Source of the DNA: F23-D06 sp947165685
Lineage (GTDB): Bacteria; Bacteroidota; Bacteroidia; Bacteroidales; WCHB1-69
Direction of reading: 5' to 3'
Length of the DNA: 64,000 nucleotides
NCBI GenBank assembly: GCA_947165685.1
Contig: CAMVBK010000004.1
Coordinates: forward strand, 53,113-117,112
Positions 57,800 to 64,000 of the stretch are shown here, in pieces. The first letter of the stretch is position 1, and every line of letters starts with the position of its first letter. Made by a program: the position numbers and the translations under genes. The notes beneath the pieces were generated by a model. That model was given only the letters and a program-made list of their open reading frames with translations. It ran no database searches and was not told the origin of the DNA.

Positions 57800-58501
57800 T
57801 CAAACAGGATCGCCCTGACCCGGATTGCGGTCTATCGGTTCATAATGGTTGCTTGCATCAAAGCATGCAGTGCAGGTACCGGGAATGTCACTGATAAGAC
57901 GTGCCCTCACCGCATCGCAACCTCTGAACACAGTGAACCAAATCGACCATCCGCCACGGTATTTCACCAATTCCAATATGGTATCTTCATCTATCTTGTG
58001 GGCAAGGTATCTTTTCAAATAAAGGTTTGCAATTCCCCAGTCCTCGCTTCGCTTGCGCCATCTCTTGTCGCCTGGTTTCGATGTTGCGGGAGTTTTGTCA
58101 AGTCCCACCAATTTGAGCAAGGCCTGTGCGTGTCTTTGCGAATCGCCCGTCAACGCAGGGTTCACCATCACCACGCCACCGGCACGGTATTCCAGGCTTT
58201 TATAGGTGTTGTTCAAATGAGGCAGATGCACTTCGCTCAAAACAACATCCTTTGTGTCTTTGTTGTCGGCACCGTTGCATGTCTGGCAACTCAACAGAAA
58301 GTTCGACCATTCGTTTTCCAAATGGGCATACTGAGGCAACCCCTTGGGCTGCACATGCTCCACCTGCAAATCCCTCTCCATGTGATAGGCTTCTTCGCAA
58401 TAGGAGCAAAACAACCCCAAATTGTCAACCAAATCGGGCTTCGCCAACTGGTAGGGATTGTATGTCGCATTCACAACAGTCGCTTTTGTCACAGGTCTCA
58501 T
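57800..58501 (-). CDS. ptuB: Septu HNH nuclease, PtuB-like
   Basis: 233 residues. HNH site with paired Cys: LFCSYCEEAYH (Cys32, Cys35), LQVEHVQPKGL (Glu48, His49), WSNFLLSCQTCNGADNK (Asn67, Cys72, Cys75, Asn76). Together with the ATPase whose stop overlaps its start by 4 bp (ATGA), this is the PtuA/PtuB arrangement of the Septu anti-phage system, in which PtuB is the DNA-cutting subunit of a complex with PtuA. The zinc-Cys and HNH residues are all present, so it should be active. No reverse transcriptase is nearby, so it is not a retron effector here. Confidence 0.8.
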   Translation of the reverse strand: MRPVTKATVVNATYNPYQLAKPDLVDNLGLFCSYCEEAYHMERDLQVEHVQPKGLPQYAHLENEWSNFLLSCQTCNGADNKDTKDVVLSEVHLPHLNNTYKSLEYRAGGVVMVNPALTGDSQRHAQALLKLVGLDKTPATSKPGDKRWRKRSEDWGIANLYLKRYLAHKIDEDTILELVKYRGGWSIWFTVFRGCDAVRARLISDIPGTCTACFDASNHYEPIDRNPGQGDPV

Positions 58502-59829
58502 ACCGACTTCCTTTCCGCTCTAAGCAATGCCACGTATGCCGGGTCGTCAGAGAATTCTTGCTCTATCTCGTCAAGCTCCTTGCTCACCTTCTTGGCTTCT
58601 GCCGTGTTCCCTTGTCCTTTCTTCACCAATTGGTAATACCGTTCAGCCTTCTCCAACATCAGGTTATACGCTTTGCTGCGAGGCGTTTCCATGTTCATCT
58701 CGGTGGTCACAATTTCCTCAATGCTGCGGTAAATCGGGTCGGTGTCATCGTTTACGCCGTCAAGGGTAATAAGGTTCTGCTTTCTCACGCTTTGAATGAT
58801 AAACGGCGAATGGGTTGAAACGATAAACTGTATCAGCGGAAAAGCTTTGCATAGATCGTCAAGCAGATGCTGTTGCCAACGCGGATGCAGGTATAGGTCA
58901 AGCTCGTCAATCAACACCACTCCGGGTGTTTTCCTCACTGCCTCTTTGCCCAAAAATCCGTTCAGCTGCACACAGCGATAGGCCGTTTCAGCCACAATGC
59001 AGATAATCGACTTGAAGCCGTCGCTCATGTGGTCAAACGTCTGGTAAGTCGGCTCCTGTCCCCTCACTGTCACCTTGGCGGTAAGTTCGTTGTTCTTAGA
59101 GTCAACCATCACATCCGTCAAGGCAGGGATGGCCTTTGTCAAAGCATCCAGAAAAGCATCGTATGTACCCTCAAACTCCTGTCCTTTCTTCATACTCTGC
59201 TCATAACGGTAAAGCCAGTCGAAAGCACTTTGGAAATCAACCGTTTCGCGCAGGCTCGATTTATAGCCAAGAGTTATTTTCGAAGCACGTTCCTTTGTTT
59301 TGGTAGCTGTTCTGTATTGGTTGTCGATTCTGTTGGCTCCAAAAGAGAGCACGAGCGGAAATATGGCATTGTCGCCTTCCGTCTCACGCTTGTGCTCCAT
59401 TACCTCCACATGCTCCATCAGTTCACCGGCACATTCCGCCGAGTGGGTGGTTTTGTTGCCGCGAAATTCCCGCCACCAGCTGACAGGGGTTTCCTCCATA
59501 GCGTAATCAGCACTGCCGTCTTTCACCGTAGTCGGATACAAACCATCCACGTCGATACGAGTTGACTCGTCGTTCTTGAAAAAATCCTTTTTCTCTCGAT
59601 CATAACGTTGAAACTCGTCGTCTTTGGTGAAATTATGCCTATATGCAGGCTCGTTTGGCAAGGCTTTGAGCGATGCCAGATATGCCCCCAACGCCACTTG
59701 GATGGCTTGAAGCAATGCTGTCTTACCAGCAGTGTTGTTACCTACCACCACCGACAGTTGTCCGTCAAAGTCGAAGCTTTTCAGCTCGTATCCCCTGAAA
59801 TTTCTAATATCTATATGTTTAAGCCTCAT
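58498..59829 (-). CDS. ptuA: Septu ATPase, PtuA-like (SMC/RecF-type)
   Basis: 443 residues. Walker A LSVVVGNNTAGKTALLQA (residues 30-37 are GNNTAGKT), ABC-type signature FDHMSDGFKSII (268-273), Walker B GVVLIDELDLYLHPRW (Asp308-Glu309) and the His-switch FIVSTHSPFII (His340). There is no Toprim domain, which separates it from OLD nucleases and fits PtuA. A coiled C-terminal part (KKVSKELDEIEQEF) follows. Its start lies 102 bp from the preceding gene, with promoter-like octamers in the gap, so it probably opens a new transcript of six genes. Confidence 0.82.
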   Translation of the reverse strand: MRLKHIDIRNFRGYELKSFDFDGQLSVVVGNNTAGKTALLQAIQVALGAYLASLKALPNEPAYRHNFTKDDEFQRYDREKKDFFKNDESTRIDVDGLYPTTVKDGSADYAMEETPVSWWREFRGNKTTHSAECAGELMEHVEVMEHKRETEGDNAIFPLVLSFGANRIDNQYRTATKTKERASKITLGYKSSLRETVDFQSAFDWLYRYEQSMKKGQEFEGTYDAFLDALTKAIPALTDVMVDSKNNELTAKVTVRGQEPTYQTFDHMSDGFKSIICIVAETAYRCVQLNGFLGKEAVRKTPGVVLIDELDLYLHPRWQQHLLDDLCKAFPLIQFIVSTHSPFIIQSVRKQNLITLDGVNDDTDPIYRSIEEIVTTEMNMETPRSKAYNLMLEKAERYYQLVKKGQGNTAEAKKVSKELDEIEQEFSDDPAYVALLRAERKSV

Positions 59830-59865
59830 ATCGACTCTTTTTTTCGTTAATCAATATTTCGCCTG

Positions 59866-59893
59866 CAAAAATAACGTTTTTTCATCAAAGTTA
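59866..59893 (-). promoter_or_regulatory. -7 promoter elements for the six-gene Septu/MTase/PIN operon
   Basis: Two octamers on the minus strand fit TAnnTTTG: TATTTTTG (59866-59873) and TAACTTTG (59886-59893), 36 and 56 bp upstream of the ATPase ATG. Confidence 0.55.
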
Positions 59894-59931
59894 TTGCAAA
59901 TCTTAAAATTTATTTCCAATGGCCACAAGTG

Positions 59932-61920
59932 CTAATCCCTCGGCCTGTTCGATATGTCAAACCCAGGATTCCCCTTATACACTGCAGACTTCACCGTGCA
60001 TTTCCATGGGTCGGTAATAGGGAGTTGTGTGATGTCCTCAACCAAAATCTTTGGCATATACAGCTCCTTTACTGGATTCTTTTTGAGATACTGCTCAAAG
60101 TTGGACGAGTATTCATCTTCGTTGGCATAGAAAAACCTTGCATCCACAACAGGATTGTCGGTTGCCGACAGCACCCTCTCGGTCATATAGCCCGAACAGA
60201 GATACGATATTAACGAATGAGAATCAATCACATACACCCCCTCATGCTCAAACCCTGTATAGGTAGGATAGTTTGTCACGACAATTGGAAGCATCTGCTT
60301 GCCGCTTATGTCACCCAACTCACCGAACAATTCGGGATGGACAATAATAAAATCGGATTTGCGCTTGGCCTGTTCTGCACCTTCCGACAATCTTGACCAT
60401 GCATTATAATAATCCTGAGGTTCCATAGAATAATGGATACATTTCACCTCCGCTACGATAACAAGGTTTTTCAGTGTCACAATCAAATCTATCTCCTCAC
60501 CATCGGGTTTTTCGCCATAGTATTTTGAAGGGAAGCACGTTACATGGTAAATATGATTCGCTCCTATAATACGCTGATGAAGATACTTCTCAAAAATCCC
60601 ACCTCGCTCATCCAAATCACAGCCTCCCCTAACCAGCAAATGATCTATGATATTATAAGGGACGCTATTGATAACCGGGAAGAACGGGATGGAGTAACTG
60701 TCACCAATTGCAAACAATGGCGAACCCCATATATCATTAAAGTGCGTCCAATCCACCTCAAACGACTCAACAACCACCTTTACTTTGCCAGTCTTTATCC
60801 CAGTCAACCTAACGATGTAATCAATCATGTCTTCTTTCTTGAACAGTCTTGGAATAACCCCTATCTGCTCTTTGGTGAACATCGTAACATCGCAATCCAC
60901 ATTCACAAACGTCATGAAGCAGACGTATCGCAAGGCAGTCCAAATAGCCAACGCCTCGGCCAGCTTCACGTCGCCCAGTTTGCTCAATACCACATCCAAA
61001 TCCAGAAACTCATAGAATGCCTCAATGGCTGCCATCATTTCCAGGTAAAACACCCTCAACTCTTTTGGATTGCCCTGGCCAAACGCTAACGCCACACGAC
61101 CATTCTGCACTTTTACCCGTGGTTTGATTCTCGTGTTGGTAATATATTTCTCAAATCCAGTAGTCTTCCCCTCAAACCTGTATCGGCTATTCAAATGCAT
61201 CATTCTCTCACTGAACATCATATTTCCCACCTTGAGCAGCTTCAATTCATAATGGCTATCATAGTCGAATGTAAGGGTTTGTTTTTCCCTGTCGATTTTC
61301 ACAAAGCCGCCATTATACAGAATATCATCGTAGGTATGTTTGAAGGTTACAAACATGTCTGCCATTTGAAATAGCGACAACACGTTGAGCGCAAAGCTTT
61401 CAGGATCAGCTTGGTCGTTCTTAAAGTCATCGTTTAGATAGAAACGCAGATAATTACAAACCAAGTTAATAGCATCGGTCGAAGCTTCCAGCGCCGCCCT
61501 GGTGTCAACCATAGAGCCGTCAGGCAGTTGTAACCTCGTGTTGGTTATATCCTGATAAAGATACGTACCCTTGGGCTGGCTGAACATTACTTCCTGCATC
61601 TTGTTCCAAACCACCCTATATTCCCTATTAAGGCTGGCAATAAGATATTCCACGATATTCTCACCCTTCATGTTGAAATCGTCGAAACCGCTTTTTACAT
61701 TGCTGTAAAAGTTATCAGCCATCTTATGGAAGTAGTCTGAAATCTCAACAAAATCGACTACTTTATCCTTTTCCTCCTCTGTAAAATCCAATTCATCAGG
61801 GGCTAACTCATTCAAAATATCAAGAAGTTTCTCACTGTCATATTTATCAGAGCTGGGCTTGTAGGCCGCCACCTTGGGGCGAGTGACAATATACTGTTTG
61901 AACGCATCAAAAAGCTTCAT
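59932..61920 (-). CDS. Large protein with C-terminal PD-(D/E)XK nuclease-like domain
   Basis: 662 residues, no family recognised for the N-terminal ~430 residues, which are mostly helical. The C-terminal part shows a restriction-endonuclease-like core: RGGIFEKYLHQR (Glu444), PDGEEIDLIVTLKNLVIVAEVKC (Asp478, then Glu491 and Lys493 of the ExK motif), followed by a helix AWSRLSEGAEQAKRKSD. This spacing fits a PD-(D/E)XK nuclease. It starts 6 bp behind the HNH gene, so the two are one transcript and probably one functional unit. Confidence 0.7.
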   Translation of the reverse strand: MKLFDAFKQYIVTRPKVAAYKPSSDKYDSEKLLDILNELAPDELDFTEEEKDKVVDFVEISDYFHKMADNFYSNVKSGFDDFNMKGENIVEYLIASLNREYRVVWNKMQEVMFSQPKGTYLYQDITNTRLQLPDGSMVDTRAALEASTDAINLVCNYLRFYLNDDFKNDQADPESFALNVLSLFQMADMFVTFKHTYDDILYNGGFVKIDREKQTLTFDYDSHYELKLLKVGNMMFSERMMHLNSRYRFEGKTTGFEKYITNTRIKPRVKVQNGRVALAFGQGNPKELRVFYLEMMAAIEAFYEFLDLDVVLSKLGDVKLAEALAIWTALRYVCFMTFVNVDCDVTMFTKEQIGVIPRLFKKEDMIDYIVRLTGIKTGKVKVVVESFEVDWTHFNDIWGSPLFAIGDSYSIPFFPVINSVPYNIIDHLLVRGGCDLDERGGIFEKYLHQRIIGANHIYHVTCFPSKYYGEKPDGEEIDLIVTLKNLVIVAEVKCIHYSMEPQDYYNAWSRLSEGAEQAKRKSDFIIVHPELFGELGDISGKQMLPIVVTNYPTYTGFEHEGVYVIDSHSLISYLCSGYMTERVLSATDNPVVDARFFYANEDEYSSNFEQYLKKNPVKELYMPKILVEDITQLPITDPWKCTVKSAVYKGNPGFDISNRPRD

Positions 61921-61926
61921 GTTGTA

Positions 61927-63267
61927 CTACTTTTTATTCAAGTAATCGCTTGTCTGTTTTTGCAATTGAAGACTGTTTGAATACTCTTCCAACTGATGGT
62001 ATTTCATATTTGTATAGTCTCGCAAGTAATCCGCATCATCAACAACAAGCCAATTGCATTGTAAAGGATATGAGAAGTGTTGCATTTTGCCATCAACTAT
62101 TTTTGACAACACGCGCCTGTAGCCATCTGGCTTACCATTCTCTATTATCTCGTCTATTATATCCTGTGGCAATTCCCCTCCTTCCTCGTCATCCTGATAG
62201 GTCTCCATCGCCAAGGTCGCTATCACCGATTCACAATCAGGTATCGCTTTCCTCAAATCATTGTATGCCCGACTGATGCTCTGTTTGTTCGAGACCTCAA
62301 CTACCTCATCATATATTGTATCCAAGGGTTTGTCATTATAGTCAATTCCAAGTTCACAAACCACAGCATGTAGTTCGCTCATCCGCATACCTTCCACTTC
62401 ATCCCTGCTATACTTATGCGGATCACGCTGTGCAAACAATGGTTGATAATAAACATGATAAACATCTCTTTCCTTGTAATTCTTTCCCAGCATAACATAA
62501 TACTGGAATGTACTGAATAGGTCTATGTAACAAAACATATACCCGCCTTCATTAAAAAGCATCAACGTATGGGATGGATAGAGTTTTTCAAGGTCAAACC
62601 GATGCCTCTCAAACACATCGCTGTATCTATCCATCGACACAAAAGGAAATACAGGAATGCTATCAAAATTCACCTTTGAGCTTCCATCTTCGTTAATAGT
62701 TAGAGCCACGTCCAATTGTTCTCTCCCGATGCCTTTATGCAATGCAAACTCAACGGCCATCTTCACAAACCCTTCTTTAAACTGATCGTTGAAATCAGCG
62801 TTGCCTTCCGAAAAATTCAATGCAAGCAAACCATAGAGATTCTCAACCGTTTCAACTTTCTTGCCCTCCTTTTCGTATTTCTTCCTCATTTGGCCTGCCA
62901 CAGTTTTATTAGCCATTATCGTTACCCTGTCAAAATCTTCTTTAACGATGGGCTGTTGAGGTGTGGCTCCATCTTTATTCACATTAATGAATATCTTATC
63001 GTCACCATCAAAATAGCTGCCTTTCACCAATGCACCGCTATGCCCTCTATCAAAAAGCATCCGATGCTCCATGTTGTGAACAAAACCTCCAAACAAGTCA
63101 ACAAAACTTCTGTCACCTCTCGAATAGTTTCCCCCGCACATTTTACACAATATGAAATTGCTGGTTAAATGCCCACCAAGAGCATTGGGTATGATATGCT
63201 CATCATGAGAACGGCATTCAGTTCCTTCAACCATTTCTCGGCCACAGACATAGCAAATATTCGACAT
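61927..63267 (-). CDS. HNH endonuclease-domain protein (HNH_5-like)
   Basis: 446 residues. The N-terminal ~50 residues form a Cys-rich HNH unit: NICYVCGREM (Cys5, Cys8), SHDEHIIPNALGGHLTSNFI (Glu23, His24, Asn37) and CKMCGGNYSRGD (Cys41, Cys44, Asn47), like the EHIIPxxLGG type. The remaining ~390 residues are of unknown kind, with no membrane segment. It is the first gene of the leftward accessory block and is followed at 6 bp by the PD-(D/E)XK protein. A pair of two nuclease-like proteins without ATPase suggests a small defence module; inference only. Confidence 0.75.
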   Translation of the reverse strand: MSNICYVCGREMVEGTECRSHDEHIIPNALGGHLTSNFILCKMCGGNYSRGDRSFVDLFGGFVHNMEHRMLFDRGHSGALVKGSYFDGDDKIFINVNKDGATPQQPIVKEDFDRVTIMANKTVAGQMRKKYEKEGKKVETVENLYGLLALNFSEGNADFNDQFKEGFVKMAVEFALHKGIGREQLDVALTINEDGSSKVNFDSIPVFPFVSMDRYSDVFERHRFDLEKLYPSHTLMLFNEGGYMFCYIDLFSTFQYYVMLGKNYKERDVYHVYYQPLFAQRDPHKYSRDEVEGMRMSELHAVVCELGIDYNDKPLDTIYDEVVEVSNKQSISRAYNDLRKAIPDCESVIATLAMETYQDDEEGGELPQDIIDEIIENGKPDGYRRVLSKIVDGKMQHFSYPLQCNWLVVDDADYLRDYTNMKYHQLEEYSNSLQLQKQTSDYLNKK

Positions 63268-63289
63268 AATAATGTTTTATTAATACCAT

Positions 63290-63325
63290 AACACCTCCCC
63301 ATATCTTTTAAAGCAGAGAGGTGTT
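63290..63325. promoter_or_regulatory. Inverted repeat before the HNH gene
   Basis: AACACCTC (63290-63297) and GAGGTGTT (63318-63325) lie 23 bp upstream of the ATG at 63267. No T tract follows on the minus strand, so an operator-like or leader function is possible. Confidence 0.4.
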
Positions 63326-63339
63326 TCTTTATTTAATAT

Positions 63340-63447
63340 TCAATTTCTTTCACCCATATTTTTTTGTTGTGACGGATTCCGCTTATTGGTCACAATAAAC
63401 ACCGTCAATTCCTGATATTTCTTCACCCAGACCTCATCTTGTATCAT
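63340..63447 (-). pseudogene. Fragment of a helicase-associated-domain protein
   Basis: A 35-codon frame from an ATG at 63447 reads MIQDEVWVKKYQELTVFIVTN and goes on KRNPSQQ. The pattern (D/E)xWxxxYxExxxFIxxNxRNPS is the start of the helicase-associated repeat domain common in Bacteroidota helicase-like proteins. Stop after KNMGERN; the rest of the gene is missing. The remaining DNA to 63519 shows TTGTGAC/GTCACAA as an inverted repeat but no gene. Confidence 0.55.
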
Positions 63448-63519
63448 ATCAAATTCTCATTTCAGCCAAACCAAACTCCCACAAACCTCCCTCACCTACT
63501 TTCAAACCCTATATAATTG

Positions 63520-63921
63520 TCAACTGTCAACCATCAGTATCCCTTCCTCCTCATGCTCCACGAACGGGCCTTCCTTGCATTCGAAGATGACGGAACCCGG
63601 CTCCAGGGCTTCCACGGTGTGCCAGACATTCTTTCCTACGTTCACGCCGTAGCGGCCTTCCGATGGGTTGAGGACAATGTTTTCGATGACGGTGCCGTCG
63701 TCGTTGTAGGTGATGACCCGTATCCTGCCACGCAACACAACAAATGACTCCTCTTTCTCCGGATGGCGATGAACGGGGATGTCGGCACCCGGTTCCACGG
63801 CATTCAGAAAACGGTGGCACTTCTCATCCAGACTCTGATGAAAGTTAAGATTCATCCGCAGCCGGGGCGATGCCTTGGCCTGAGCGGTCAAGCTGTCAAG
63901 TATCTTATTGTCTATAATCAT
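63520..63921 (-). CDS. WbuC-family cupin protein
   Basis: 133 residues from the ATG at 63921, which gives MIIDNKILDSLTAQAKASPR; the frame upstream crosses the promoter. The cupin metal site is PVHRHPEKEESFVVLRGRIRV (two His and Glu), with RYGVNVGKNVWHTVEALEPGSVIFECKEGPF as the second cupin motif with its His. WbuC proteins are often encoded near O-antigen or glycan genes, but no such genes are visible in this window. A TAnnTTTG promoter lies 35 bp upstream. Confidence 0.88.
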   Translation of the reverse strand: MIIDNKILDSLTAQAKASPRLRMNLNFHQSLDEKCHRFLNAVEPGADIPVHRHPEKEESFVVLRGRIRVITYNDDGTVIENIVLNPSEGRYGVNVGKNVWHTVEALEPGSVIFECKEGPFVEHEEEGILMVDS

Positions 63922-63956
63922 GTTGGTCTTCCCCTTATTTTGTACCATACAATTGG

Positions 63957-63964
63957 CAAAAATA
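63957..63964 (-). promoter_or_regulatory. -7 promoter element for the cupin gene
   Basis: TATTTTTG on the minus strand, 35 bp before the ATG at 63921. Confidence 0.6.
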
Positions 63965-64000
63965 AAAATTTTTCTTCTTCTGTCACTTTCTCCCTAAAAA

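Noticed and set aside
57800..59829. Retron of the Eco7 type, which also uses a PtuA/PtuB pair
   Set aside because: No reverse transcriptase gene or msr/msd-like RNA was found next to the pair.

Overview
The window is a piece of a Bacteroidota chromosome, most likely of the order Bacteroidales. The evidence is the -7 element TAnnTTTG in front of most transcription units, the type IX secretion protein PorV together with a secreted peptidase ending in a type IX C-terminal sorting domain, three GH97 (SusB-type) glycosidases, an S46 dipeptidyl-peptidase, and the single-chain pyruvate:ferredoxin oxidoreductase of gut and oral anaerobes. I cannot name a genus. No insertion sequence, integrase, rRNA gene or CRISPR array was seen.

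Positions 1-44770 are core genome, GC-rich in coding regions. In order: a coiled-coil membrane protein cut by the left edge; an alkaline phosphatase; porV-ispF; a PfkB sugar/nucleoside kinase; a GH97 glycosidase and a small membrane protein; an S41 protease; a secreted beta-helix protein; a rightward run GH97-msrA-GH97-Y-family polymerase-YolD-like; a secreted protein often called asparagine synthetase B; a leftward run M23 peptidase-phoH-lpxK-punA; a four-helix-bundle protein; a C10 peptidase with a sorting domain and a repeat-rich secreted protein; tRNA-Gln(CTG); udk and mtnN; a leftward run upp-MBOAT-DHHW/AlgX-like-DPP7; purB; an FGE-domain protein; a large secreted protein; an outer-membrane beta-barrel; a broken HigB toxin gene; and the 1,227-residue pyruvate:ferredoxin oxidoreductase. 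Purine and pyrimidine salvage is well represented (punA, udk, upp, mtnN), as are cell-envelope functions.

Positions 44771-63500 are accessory DNA, visibly more AT-rich, and start exactly behind the terminator of the oxidoreductase gene. A 214-bp copy of the 3' end of that gene reappears at 49246-49459, so the first accessory block (44796-49245) lies between direct repeats. That block holds four rightward genes of unknown function and a leftward three-gene cassette (TIGR04255 family, a small helical protein, an NCIAWA-motif putative peptidase). The second block (49607-52650) carries an MNT/HEPN toxin-antitoxin pair, a long nested palindrome and a HinfI-like restriction-modification pair. A 30-bp echo of the oxidoreductase tail at 52800-52829 may mark a further junction.

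The third block (53137-63267, all leftward) is the most interesting part. An HNH protein and a PD-(D/E)XK protein form one pair. Downstream of their own promoter, six tightly packed genes encode a Septu-like ATPase (PtuA) and HNH nuclease (PtuB), followed without meaningful gaps by a DNA methyltransferase, an unknown 345-residue protein, an AAA+ ATPase and a PIN nuclease. I know the PtuAB part as Septu; I do not recognise the attached methyltransferase/unknown/AAA+/PIN set as a named system, and it is the best candidate for an undescribed defence system. A truncated helicase-associated-domain fragment (63340-63447) marks the right edge of this block, and a WbuC-type cupin gene follows.
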